DNA of 25,818 nucleotides from JALOAP01 sp964632355 (GTDB lineage Bacteria > Chloroflexota > Dehalococcoidia > Tepidiformales > Tepidiformaceae). Position numbers and translations under genes: made by a program. The DNA is taken from assembly GCA_964632355.1 (NCBI GenBank), contig CAZWBW010000034.1, forward strand, positions 1-25,818, written 5' to 3'. The notes below the pieces were generated by a model, which worked only from the letters and a program-made list of their open reading frames with translations, was not told the DNA's origin and did no database searches. This document shows positions 7,448 to 14,362 of the stretch, one piece after another. Every line of letters begins with the position of its first letter. Position 1 is the first letter of the stretch.

Positions 7448-7477
7448 ATCATATGGTGTTTGTGAAGCAATGCGCAA
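7448..7477 (-). promoter_or_regulatory. Candidate sigma-70-type promoter of the atp operon
   Basis: On the minus strand TTGCGC (7472-7477) and TATGAT (7448-7453) are separated by 18 nt, about 40 nt upstream of the atpZ-like GTG. The -10 is good and the -35 is weak beyond TTG. The region 7408-7500 between this operon and the upstream nuclease-family gene holds no other recognised feature and no terminator, so read-through from that gene is also possible. Confidence 0.45.
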
Positions 7478-7500
7478 GCGAGGGCGCTTAGTGATTTCCC

Positions 7501-8040
7501 CTATCGCTTGCGTTCATCGAAGTCATCGAGATCAAGGCCCTCGATAAAGTCCTTAAAGGCGCCGAGGCGCTCGAGTTCGGCGGGATCCACGGGGCGCCCG
7601 CGGCCTTCATCGTCGGTGGGCTCGCGTGGCTGGCCTTCCTCGTCGAGCACGACGCCGGCGCGGTCGAGAACGTCCTCCTCGGCAAAGATCGGTGCTTCGA
7701 CACGAACAGCGAGCGCAATGGCGTCGGACGGGCGAGAGTCGACTTCCAGGGTCTGTCCATTGAAGTCGAGGACGATGCGCGCGAAGAAGGTGTCGTTCGA
7801 GAGATCGTTCACGACGATGTAGGCGACGCGCGCTCCGAGCTGTTCGATGAGGTTACGGAGAAGGTCGTGGGTGAGCGGCCTGGCCACGGAGACGTCCTGG
7901 AGGCGGACGGCGATGGCGTCGGCTTCGGCCGGGCCGATCCAGATTGGCAGGTAGCGGTCGGAGTCCTTCTCGCGGAGGATGACGACGCGCTGATAGTTCA
8001 TCAGGCTGAGCCGGATGCTCTCTATCGACAGTTCCCGCAC
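7501..8040 (-). CDS. Bifunctional nuclease (DUF151/BFN) family protein
   Basis: The protein has about 179 residues. The BFN core is plain: LPIWIGPAEADAIAVRLQ, then ARPLTHDLLRNLIEQLGARV, then VDSRPSDAIALAVRVEAPIF. Family members in plants were reported to have DNase and RNase activity; the role in bacteria is unclear. The tail is acidic (EPTDDEGRGRPVD, then GLDLDDFDERKR), as in many bacterial members. The open frame reaches GTG at 8049, but GGAGG overlaps that codon, while GTG at 8040 has an 8-nt spacer, so 8040 is preferred. A strong promoter lies upstream. It is the gene just upstream of the atp operon, on the same strand. Confidence 0.9.
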   Translation of the reverse strand: MRELSIESIRLSLMNYQRVVILREKDSDRYLPIWIGPAEADAIAVRLQDVSVARPLTHDLLRNLIEQLGARVAYIVVNDLSNDTFFARIVLDFNGQTLEVDSRPSDAIALAVRVEAPIFAEEDVLDRAGVVLDEEGQPREPTDDEGRGRPVDPAELERLGAFKDFIEGLDLDDFDERKR

Positions 8041-8076
8041 GTCCAACACCTCCGTTCGAGACAGGGCCTCGGCTCG

Positions 8077-8106
8077 ATGATAGGGACGGGCTGATCAGGG
8101 AGTCAA
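8077..8106 (-). promoter_or_regulatory. Sigma-70-type promoter of the bifunctional-nuclease-family gene
   Basis: On the minus strand TTGACT (8101-8106) and TATCAT (8077-8082) are separated by 18 nt, close to the consensus at both boxes. A start of transcription near 8070 would leave a leader of about 30 nt containing the GGAGG that serves GTG 8040. The -35 box lies immediately after the stop of the MFS gene, so this gene probably has its own promoter separate from the murI operon. Confidence 0.6.
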
Positions 8107-8111
8107 TGAAC

Positions 8112-9446
8112 TTACTGGAGGGCAGCGCGGCGTTCTGCGGCTCGCTCTCTTAACGGCCGGATGTTGGTGACGGCGACGACGCCAATGCTGGCGGCCAGGA
8201 GGGCCATGACGGGCACGACGCCGACCACATCGGCGAGCGCGCCGGCGGCGAGAACGGGCACCGACGATGCGATGGCCGCCATCGCGGCCTGGGTGGCGTT
8301 GACCCGGCCCTGGAGGTGGAGGGGGACACGGTCGTTGATGACCGTCTGGCCTGCGACCTGCACGAGCGCGTAGGCGAACCCGAGCGGGGCGACGATGAGC
8401 ATGGCAAGCGCGCCGCCGCCATCGAAACTCCCAATACTTATGTCGTTTAGCCAGCTGAAGATGCCGTAGCCCCCGAGGAACTCGGCGATGGGGTTCGTGA
8501 AGGTGAGCATGGCGAGCAGAATCACGCAGCCGAGGAACCCGGTGGTGCTGAGGACGGCGTGCGGGATTCGGCGGGAAAGGAACCCCGCGACCCGGAGGCC
8601 AAGCACAACGCCAATCGCGGCGGGAGTCAGGATGAGTGCGCCGAGATCCACGGGCATCTCGAGGACGTCGGAGATGAACGTGGGGATCAGGCCGCTGAGG
8701 ATGATGAGCCCGGTGGAGATGAGCGTGAGTTCGATGGCGGCGTGCATGACCGCAGGATCCGCGCGCATGGCCCGCCACCCGGCAGACCACCAGCGTCCGC
8801 TGACCTGGCCGCCGACTTCGGCGCGAACCGGCTTTTCGAGACGCCCGATGGCGATGGCCTGGAAGGCGGCCAGGGTGAAGAGCGCGGCGCAGATGATGAA
8901 CAGCGCGTCGGGACTATCGATCAGGCGGAGCACGACCGGCGTGAGGACGCCGAGCCCGAGGAGCTGGGCGGCGCCGCCGACAGCGTGGCTGATGGCGTTC
9001 GCCCGCGCGAGGTCTTCGCGTTTGACGATGGCGGGCATGATGGCGCCCTCGGCGGTGGTAGCGAACTGGCCGAACGTGGAGAGCGCGATGGCGACGAGGT
9101 AGTAGGAGACCGCGGTGGGGTCGGAGCGGACGAAGGCCACGCAGACACCCGCGCGGAGGATATCGCCGAGAAAGACGAGCAGCCGCTTCGGGAAGGTATC
9201 AGCCGCAGTGCCTGCGACGATACCGGCGACGGTCGACGGGACGACGAGGGCGAGTACGAGAAGCGAGCTGAGGAACGCTTTGCCCGTTTCGTCGACGATG
9301 AGCAGGACGAGCGCAAAGTTGAGCGCGTTCTGGGCGACACGAGACCAGAACCGCGTGAACGAAAGCATGCGGAAGGGGCGCTGCTGGAGCAGCCCGGGAG
9401 CGGGGGACTGGTCAGTCGTCGCGGCGGGAGATGAGCGTTCGTGCAC
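8112..9446 (-). CDS. Major facilitator superfamily (MFS) transporter
   Basis: This is an integral membrane protein of about 444 residues with some 10-12 hydrophobic helices, for example FALVLLIVDETGKAFLSSLL and VLALVVPSTVAGIVAGTAAD. The layout suits drug- or siderophore-exporter-type MFS proteins (MFS_3-like). The motif region TAADTFPKRLLVFLGD resembles the cytoplasmic loop between helices 2 and 3. The substrate cannot be told. The open frame extends to 9548, but that part lies inside the DUF951 gene. GTG 9446 is the last plausible start before the conserved PFRMLSFTRFW segment and overlaps the DUF951 end by 35 nt; ATG 9368 is a fallback that would cut that segment. No good ribosome binding site was seen, so coupling to DUF951 is likely. 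Last gene of the murI operon. Confidence 0.85.
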   Translation of the reverse strand: MHERSSPAATTDQSPAPGLLQQRPFRMLSFTRFWSRVAQNALNFALVLLIVDETGKAFLSSLLVLALVVPSTVAGIVAGTAADTFPKRLLVFLGDILRAGVCVAFVRSDPTAVSYYLVAIALSTFGQFATTAEGAIMPAIVKREDLARANAISHAVGGAAQLLGLGVLTPVVLRLIDSPDALFIICAALFTLAAFQAIAIGRLEKPVRAEVGGQVSGRWWSAGWRAMRADPAVMHAAIELTLISTGLIILSGLIPTFISDVLEMPVDLGALILTPAAIGVVLGLRVAGFLSRRIPHAVLSTTGFLGCVILLAMLTFTNPIAEFLGGYGIFSWLNDISIGSFDGGGALAMLIVAPLGFAYALVQVAGQTVINDRVPLHLQGRVNATQAAMAAIASSVPVLAAGALADVVGVVPVMALLAASIGVVAVTNIRPLRERAAERRAALQ

Positions 9447-9606
9447 GTGATTCGAACCGTCGCCGATCGAGCATGATCCTGCGGCCGCAGGTGAGGCATT
9501 CAATGCCAATATCGGCACCCACGCGGTAGACGCGGAACTCCCACCCACCGCATGGGTGTTGACGCCGCATACGGTACACGTCGCCGACGGCGATTTCAGG
9601 GATCAC
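9412..9606 (-). CDS. DUF951 family small protein
   Basis: This 64-residue protein matches the DUF951 pattern: VGDVYRMRRQHPCGGWEFRV, then YRVGADIGIECLTCGRRIML. It has three Cys residues, in HPCGG and in CLTCGRR, and the family is often described as possibly nucleic-acid-related. Function is unknown. In Firmicutes the gene typically sits near chromosome-partitioning or ychF genes; here it lies between pyrF and an MFS transporter. The GTG start overlaps the pyrF TGA as GTGA, with no clear ribosome binding site, so it is probably translated by reinitiation. It is real despite its size, because the family signature covers nearly the whole length. Confidence 0.88.
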   Translation of the reverse strand: MIPEIAVGDVYRMRRQHPCGGWEFRVYRVGADIGIECLTCGRRIMLDRRRFESRARTLISRRDD

Positions 9607-10394
9607 GCCGAGGATATTGTGGCAGCAGCGAGTTGGTCGCGAAGTTCGCGGGCGGCGTTCGCTGCAGCTTCAGCGAAATCGGGCCCCGTAGAGGCGTAGT
9701 AGATGCTGCGAGAGGCGTTGACGACGAGGGAGCCGGGCTGGGATCCGGCGGCGGCGATGACCTCGGCAGGGCTGCCGCCCTGGGCACCAACGCCCGGCAC
9801 GAGGAGCGATGCGCGAGGCGCAAGTTCACGGACGCGGCGGAGCTCGGCGGGCGCGGTTGCCCCAACGACAAGCCCGATCGCGGGCGACCACGCGGTTACC
9901 GTGCGTGCAATGCGCTCGAAGAGGTGCTCGCCTTCGACCTGCAGGTACTGGAAGTCGGCCGCGCCGGGGTTCGAAGTGCGACAGAGAAGGTAGAGTCCAC
10001 GCCCTTCGTAGGCGAGGAAGGGTTCGATGCTGTCGCGGCCCAGGTAGGGGTTAAGCGTCGCGGCGTCGAAGTTCCAGGTTTCGAACAGGGCACGGGCGTA
10101 GGCCTCGGCAGTGGAGCCGATGTCCCCGCGTTTCCCATCGGCGATGACGGGAATGTCGCCGGGGATTGCCTCCAGCGTGGCTTCGAGGGCGCGAAGGCCT
10201 TCGATGCCCCACTGCTCGTAAAAGGCGAGGTTTGGCTTGTAGCAGGCCGCGTAGGGCGCGGTGGCTTCGATGATCGCGCGATTCCGGGCGGCGACTTCGC
10301 TGATCGGTGTGCGGCGGGCGTCGGGGTCGAGGCCGACGCAGACGAGGCTGCCGGCCTTGCGCGAGCGCTCGGCCAGGCGCTCGAAATAGGTCAC
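9603..10394 (-). CDS. pyrF: Orotidine 5'-phosphate decarboxylase (type 2)
   Basis: The enzyme decarboxylates OMP to UMP, the last step of de novo pyrimidine synthesis. The 263-residue protein carries the active-site motif DGKRGDIGSTAEAYA, with Asp86, Lys88 and Asp91 as the catalytic D-x-K-x-x-D. It also has VGLDPD (20-25), CYKPNLAFYE (51-60) and LVPGVGAQGG near the phosphate-binding end. Motif form and length fit the longer type 2 PyrF rather than the E. coli type. The GTG start overlaps the murI stop as GTGA, and the end overlaps DUF951 in the same way. No other pyrimidine gene is in the window. Confidence 0.96.
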   Translation of the reverse strand: MTYFERLAERSRKAGSLVCVGLDPDARRTPISEVAARNRAIIEATAPYAACYKPNLAFYEQWGIEGLRALEATLEAIPGDIPVIADGKRGDIGSTAEAYARALFETWNFDAATLNPYLGRDSIEPFLAYEGRGLYLLCRTSNPGAADFQYLQVEGEHLFERIARTVTAWSPAIGLVVGATAPAELRRVRELAPRASLLVPGVGAQGGSPAEVIAAAGSQPGSLVVNASRSIYYASTGPDFAEAAANAARELRDQLAAATISSA

Positions 10395-11176
10395 GGAAGC
10401 GCCTCCTCGGGGCTGAGTTCGAAGCCGAGTTCCTGCATCCGCTGGCGGAAGGCCGCGCGGTCGCCGGAGACGATGATGTCGAGTCGGCCTTGCTGTGCGG
10501 GCCCGGCTTCGAGGCCCTGTTCCTGCAGCACCTGGACCGCCCGGCGAGCGACTGGCTCGGACGTGTCGATGAGGTCGACGCCGGGGAACTCCGCAGCGAT
10601 GTCGTCGGCGAGGAAGTGGTAGTGGGTGCAGCCGAGGACAACGGTGTCGGCGCCAGCTTCGATCGCCGGGCCGAGCGCGCGCCGAACGGCAGCGCGGGCT
10701 TCCGGGGAATTTGAGCGGCCGGCTTCGACGAGGTCGGCGAGGCCGTGGCCAGGGACGTTCGTGATCCGGGCGCCGCGCCCGAATTCGTCCACGACGCGGG
10801 CGTAGAGTTCGCCATCGAGGGTTCCCGGCGTGGCGAGAATGGCGACGTTGCCGGAACGGGAGCGCTGCGCCGCTGGCTTGAGGCCGGGGACCATGCCGAC
10901 AAACGGGATTGGGAAGGCCTCGCGGAGGTCGGCGATGGCCGACGCGGAGGCGGTGTTGCAGGCGACGATGATGAGCTTCACGTCAGCCTGGAGCAGGCGA
11001 TGGGTGATGGCAAACGACCGCTTTCGCACCTCGGCGGCGGGGCGAGGTCCGTATGGGAAGAAGGCGGTATCGGCGAAATAGATGACGTGCTCGCTGGGCG
11101 CGAGGCGCTGGAAATGGCGCAGGACGCTCAGTCCGCCGACGCCCGAGTCGAACACCCCAACGGGGCGAGAATCCAT
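10391..11176 (-). CDS. murI: Glutamate racemase
   Basis: The enzyme converts L- to D-glutamate for peptidoglycan. The 261-residue form starts MDSRPVGVFDSGVGGLSVLR. Catalytic cysteines are Cys73 (VACNTASASA) and Cys183 (LGCTHYHFL), with Asp10 in FDSG and His185. The open frame runs upstream to 11251 over the start of the divergent comB gene, but only the ATG at 11176 gives the family N-terminus. An alternative ATG at 11188 would add four residues and would fall in the -10 box. No ribosome binding site is seen; the -10 TATGCT sits exactly 7 nt before ATG 11176, suggesting a leaderless message. First gene of murI-pyrF-DUF951-MFS. Confidence 0.95.
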   Translation of the reverse strand: MDSRPVGVFDSGVGGLSVLRHFQRLAPSEHVIYFADTAFFPYGPRPAAEVRKRSFAITHRLLQADVKLIIVACNTASASAIADLREAFPIPFVGMVPGLKPAAQRSRSGNVAILATPGTLDGELYARVVDEFGRGARITNVPGHGLADLVEAGRSNSPEARAAVRRALGPAIEAGADTVVLGCTHYHFLADDIAAEFPGVDLIDTSEPVARRAVQVLQEQGLEAGPAQQGRLDIIVSGDRAAFRQRMQELGFELSPEEALP

Positions 11177-11183
11177 CGTGCGT

Positions 11184-11192
11184 AGCATAGCA
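11184..11192 (-). promoter_or_regulatory. Extended -10 promoter of murI, leaderless arrangement
   Basis: On the minus strand TGCTATGCT is an extended -10 (TGn plus TATGCT). It is followed by 7 nt and then the ATG of murI at 11176. Transcription would begin at or next to the start codon. A convincing -35 box was not found, which is acceptable for an extended -10. Confidence 0.5.
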
Positions 11193-11219
11193 CCGGGTGC
11201 GTGAACGGTGACCCGGAGG

Positions 11220-11234
11220 CATGCTCGGAGCATG
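11220..11234. repeat. 6-bp palindrome overlapping the comB start codon
   Basis: CATGCT (11220-11225) and AGCATG (11229-11234) are perfect reverse complements with a 3-nt spacer. The second arm contains the ATG of the ComB-like gene (11232-11234). It could hide the start codon in an RNA hairpin or be a small operator in the divergent murI/comB region (11177-11231). It is short enough to be chance. Confidence 0.35.
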
Positions 11235-11963
11235 GTGCAACGAATCGACATAGCGGTGGTGCCCTCGGAGGCGCTTGCGATCCCGGCGGACGTGTACGTG
11301 GTGGTGGATCAGCTCCGGGCGACGACCACGATTGCGACCCTGTTCGAGCGAGGGCTACGACGGCTCACAGCCGTCGACGACATCGAAACCGGCAGGACGC
11401 GCGCAGCGGAGGACCGGGCGCTGCTATTCGGCGAAGTCGGAGGGCTGACGCCGGAAGGCTTCGACTACGGGAACTCGCCGGTGGAGGCGTTGGAGGCGCC
11501 GGTCGACGGGCGGGAGGCGGTGCTGTTCACCAGCAACGGGACGAGGGCGCTGTGTGCGGTAGGCAGTAAGGGCACGGTAACCGCGGGCGCGCTGGCGAAC
11601 GTGAGCGCCGTGTGTGACGCGATCGCGGACCGCGAGCGGGTGGTGGTGGTGTGCGCTGGGACGGAGCTCGGGACGCGGTTCACCCTCGAGGATTTCGCGG
11701 CAGCGGGCGTGTTCGTGGAGGAGCTCCTGCGCCGCTCGGCGAGCGCGTCACTGGGCGATGCCGCGGGGCTGGCCCTGGAGGCCGTGCAGCGCGGCGAGGT
11801 TGAGCGGCTGGTTCGGCAGGCTGAGCACACCGGGAACCTCGAGAAGCTGGGCCTCGGCGAGGACGTCACATTCGCGCTGCGGCGGGACACATCGGCCTCG
11901 GTGCCGCTGGTGACGGCCTGCGGTCCGGGATGGGCAGTGTTGGAAGACGCCGCGCGCCGTTAG
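11232..11963 (+). CDS. ComB-like (2-phosphosulfolactate phosphatase family) protein
   Basis: The 243-residue protein carries the ComB signatures in order: VYVVVDQLRATTTIATLFER, GFDYGNSPVEAL, LFTSNGTRALC, CAGTELGTRFTLEDFAAAG and the C-terminal LGLGEDVTFALRRD. ComB hydrolyses 2-phosphosulfolactate to sulfolactate in coenzyme M synthesis in methanogens. Homologues are common in bacteria that lack that pathway, where their role is unsettled. No other coenzyme M gene is in the window. ATG 11232 gives MVQRIDIAVVPSEA; GGAGG is 12 nt upstream and CGGAG only 1 nt, so GTG 11235 or the upstream frame start at 11208 cannot be excluded. It is transcribed away from murI, and its stop overlaps the ispG stop from the other strand. 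Confidence 0.88.
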   Translation: MVQRIDIAVVPSEALAIPADVYVVVDQLRATTTIATLFERGLRRLTAVDDIETGRTRAAEDRALLFGEVGGLTPEGFDYGNSPVEALEAPVDGREAVLFTSNGTRALCAVGSKGTVTAGALANVSAVCDAIADRERVVVVCAGTELGTRFTLEDFAAAGVFVEELLRRSASASLGDAAGLALEAVQRGEVERLVRQAEHTGNLEKLGLGEDVTFALRRDTSASVPLVTACGPGWAVLEDAARR

Positions 11964-13126
11964 GTCGCCGAGGCGGCCTGGCGCTTCTCGTCGATGATGG
12001 CGTCGAGTTCGACCTTGAGGCGGTCGAGAACGGTGTCGTACGGGAAGGCGCCGAGGTGCTCTTCGCCCTTTTTGAGGTTCACGAAGGTGGGCGCGCACCA
12101 AAGCCCGAGGTCGGCGTCGTCAGTTTCGCCGGGGCCGTTCACGCGGCAGCCCATGACGGCGATCGTGATGTCGTAGTCCTTCGCGTATTCGGCCATCTCG
12201 CGGACCTTGAAGGCGAGGTCGACGAACGCCTCGTTTTCGACGCGGCTGCAGCTCGGGCAGCTGATGATGTTCAAGCCTTCGCCGAAGTTCCGCGGTACCG
12301 AGCGGAAGCGGCCGGCTTCGATGTCCTCGAGTATCTGGCGGCCGACATCGACTTCGCGCCACTTCTCTGCGAAGGGCAGGGTGAGCGAGACGCGAAGGGT
12401 ATCGCCGATCCCTTCCGTGAGGAGCTGCTCGAACGCGATACGGGTCTTGATGGCGCCGTCCGGAAGCATGCCCGCCTCGGTGACGCCGAGATGGAGCGGC
12501 ACTTCGGGACGGGCGGCGGCGAAGCGGCGGTTGCCGGCGATGACCTTGCGCGGATCGCTGTCCTTGAGCGAGACGACGTAGCGGGTGAAGCCGAGGTCGT
12601 CGAGAAACTGGCAGTGCTGGAGGGCACTTTCCACCATCGCGGTCACGCCTTCGAGGCCGGGTTCGTCTGCACCCTCGAACTTCGCGTCCATTTCGGGGTC
12701 GACGGAGCCGCAGTTCACCCCGACGCGGAGGGCAATATCGTGCTTCGCGGCGGTCTCGGCGATGAAGGCGACCTTGTCGCGCGCGGACTTCTGCTTCTCG
12801 TGGTGATAGAGGTGGCCGGGGTTGTAGCGCACTTTGGCGACGAAGGGAGCCACCTGCGCGATGAGCCGGTAGTTCTCCTGGAGGTCGACCACGAGGTTGG
12901 CCTCGGGGACGCGCGCACGGACTTCGGCAAGCGCCTGCACGTCCTTCGCGCTATCGACGGCGACGCGAACGAGGCCGGCGCCGGCTTCGTGGAGCATGCG
13001 CGCCTGTTCGACCGTGGCGTCGATGTCCTGGGTGCGAGTGGCACACATCGACTGGATGACGATGGGGTTGCCACCGCCGATGACCACGCTTCCAGCGCGA
13101 ACGGGACGGGAAGGAGCTCGCTTCAT
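11960..13126 (-). CDS. ispG: 4-hydroxy-3-methylbut-2-en-1-yl diphosphate synthase (IspG/GcpE)
   Basis: IspG reduces MEcPP to HMBPP, the penultimate step of the MEP isoprenoid pathway, using a [4Fe-4S] cluster. The 388-residue protein shows the TIM-barrel start PIVIQSMCAT (21-30) and RVGVNCGSVDPEM (134-146). The cluster ligands are Cys290 and Cys293 (ISCPSCSR) and Cys327 (VMGCRVNGPGE), with Glu334 spaced from Cys327 as Glu312 is from Cys305 in E. coli. It is the short bacterial form without the plant-type insert. No ribosome binding site was found; a possible -10 TACACT lies 10 nt before the ATG. dxs of the same pathway is 6 kb away on the other strand. Confidence 0.97.
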   Translation of the reverse strand: MKRAPSRPVRAGSVVIGGGNPIVIQSMCATRTQDIDATVEQARMLHEAGAGLVRVAVDSAKDVQALAEVRARVPEANLVVDLQENYRLIAQVAPFVAKVRYNPGHLYHHEKQKSARDKVAFIAETAAKHDIALRVGVNCGSVDPEMDAKFEGADEPGLEGVTAMVESALQHCQFLDDLGFTRYVVSLKDSDPRKVIAGNRRFAAARPEVPLHLGVTEAGMLPDGAIKTRIAFEQLLTEGIGDTLRVSLTLPFAEKWREVDVGRQILEDIEAGRFRSVPRNFGEGLNIISCPSCSRVENEAFVDLAFKVREMAEYAKDYDITIAVMGCRVNGPGETDDADLGLWCAPTFVNLKKGEEHLGAFPYDTVLDRLKVELDAIIDEKRQAASAT

Positions 13127-13309
13127 TTCGAGTTCGAGTGTACCAGCGGGAGGAGGTGAGGGCGTTAGGGGCGCTTACAGGCTGGCGTGGCCCAGCACCC
13201 GTTTAGCGCTTTCCTTAGCCCCCATCGCAGGCAGGCAGCGAACAACATCCACAAGACGGTCACCAGCCTGCTACCGATCCGACGTTGAGCCGTCCCCGCA
13301 GCGACTGAA

Positions 13310-13338
13310 CCATGGTTGATGCCGACCGACAACCATGG
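13310..13338. repeat. Perfect 9-bp inverted repeat upstream of the sigma factor gene
   Basis: CCATGGTTG (13310-13318) and CAACCATGG (13330-13338) are exact reverse complements with an 11-nt spacer, ending 34 nt before the sigma factor ATG. A two-fold site for a dimeric regulator or a hairpin in the leader are both possible. The rest of the 246-nt gap from 13127 holds no gene, terminator or riboswitch that I can recognise. Confidence 0.6.
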
Positions 13339-13372
13339 GGAGCGAGCCTGGTGCCGGTCCCGAGGGAAACAA

Positions 13373-14137
13373 ATGGAATGGTCGTCCACGAAGACAACAG
13401 AGGAGCGTGAAGTTCCGAATCGGCTTTCGCTGGAAGAGCAGCAACAACTGGTGATGCAGTACACGCCGCTGGTGCGGCGCGTGGCGCGGTCGCTGCCGCT
13501 CGAAATCCCGGGGCTTCTGGAGTTCGAGGATGCAGTGGGCTACGGAACATGCGGGCTGGTGGAGGCCGTTCGGCGGTATGACCCGTCGAAGGGCACGAAC
13601 TTCCACGCGTACGCCGTGCGGCGGATCCGGGGGGCGATGATTGACGCGTTCCGGCGTATGGACCGGCTAAGCCGGACGATGCGCCAGAAGGCACGAGAGG
13701 TGCAGCGGGCGCAGTCGGAACTCGAGATGCTCCTGGGACGATCGCCATCGGATGTCGAGACGGCGGAGCACCTCGGGATCAGCGTGGAACAGCTGCGGGA
13801 CGCCGCGTCGAACGCGCGGTGGGTCACGGTGTCGCTCGATCGGATGCTGGAGAAGGACGAGGACGGCGACAGCTTCCCGGCGGCCGAGATGCCGACGGCG
13901 GATGAGGACATCGACTTCACGCGCGGATTCGAGGAGCGGGAGCTGTACGCGGAACTGGCCGATGCCGTGCAGGCGCTGCCGGAGCGGGAACGGATGGTCG
14001 TAGCGCTGTACTACGTGGAGCGGCTGACAATGCGGGAGATTGCGAGCGTGCTCCGGGTGTCGGAGACGCGGGTAAGCCAGCTCCATGCACAGGCGGTGAA
14101 GCGGCTGCGTCGTGCGATGCTGCGGAATGCGGCCTAA
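13373..14137 (+). CDS. FliA/WhiG-type alternative RNA polymerase sigma factor
   Basis: This is a 254-residue sigma-70-family protein. Region 2 spans about 26-97, with LEFEDAVGYGTCGLVEAVRR and the -10-binding segment FHAYAVRRIRGAMIDAFRR. Region 3 (about 104-150) contains RQKAREVQRAQSELEMLLGR, and region 4 (about 195-250) contains LPERERMVVALYYVERLTMR and the helix-turn-helix EIASVLRVSETRVSQLH. Having regions 2, 3 and 4 places it with FliA/WhiG and not with ECF factors. No flagellar gene is present, so its regulon is unknown; a sporulation or stress role would be speculation. ATG 13373 follows GAGGG by about 6 nt; the frame is open to 13316, but those residues lack family similarity and lie over the inverted repeat. 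Confidence 0.93.
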   Translation: MEWSSTKTTEEREVPNRLSLEEQQQLVMQYTPLVRRVARSLPLEIPGLLEFEDAVGYGTCGLVEAVRRYDPSKGTNFHAYAVRRIRGAMIDAFRRMDRLSRTMRQKAREVQRAQSELEMLLGRSPSDVETAEHLGISVEQLRDAASNARWVTVSLDRMLEKDEDGDSFPAAEMPTADEDIDFTRGFEERELYAELADAVQALPERERMVVALYYVERLTMREIASVLRVSETRVSQLHAQAVKRLRRAMLRNAA

Positions 14138-14319
14138 CTGAAGCACGAAACATCGTCTCTGGTTGTGCTCGCAGTATGCGTTCCCGTGGTCTCGCGGTGA
14201 CCGGCCGGACGGGGCGCAACGAAATAGATACGACCCGGCAGAAAGACCTGTTACGGGCGGAAATCGTGCCGAACATTCCAAGTGAGGTGAGCGCTGGACG
14301 CCGGCGCAACCGGGTGACG

Positions 14320-14360
14320 CCGGGGCATGGCCCCGGAAGTACCAAGTTCCCGGGGGGAGG
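14320..14360 (+). promoter_or_regulatory. Two mutually exclusive stems next to the ribosome binding site of the pseudo-receiver regulator
   Basis: CCGGGGC (14320-14326) pairs with GCCCCGG (14330-14336) around a 3-nt loop. The same CCCCGG (14331-14336) can instead pair with CCGGGG (14350-14355), which directly abuts the GGAGG (14356-14360) before ATG 14363. The two stems cannot form together, so this leader could switch access to the ribosome binding site. The remaining leader 14138-14319 holds only further GC-rich repeats of CCGG, and I could match it to no known riboswitch. Confidence 0.35.
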
Positions 14361-14362
14361 CA

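Noticed and set aside
8559..9434. A 291-codon plus-strand frame opposite the MFS gene
   Set aside because: Acidic, repetitive translation typical of frames opposite hydrophobic GC-rich genes.
9447..9548. A longer MFS protein starting at 9548
   Set aside because: The added residues lie in another frame of the DUF951 gene, are not membrane-like, and lack MFS similarity.
11930..13159. A 409-codon plus-strand frame opposite ispG
   Set aside because: Same shadow pattern (Asp/Glu/Gly/Val-rich), no motif, and ispG on the other strand is certain.
14138..14362. A known riboswitch (c-di-GMP, cobalamin, TPP, guanidine, c-di-AMP) in the 225-nt leader
   Set aside because: I looked for the conserved core words of these classes and found none; only generic GC stems were seen.
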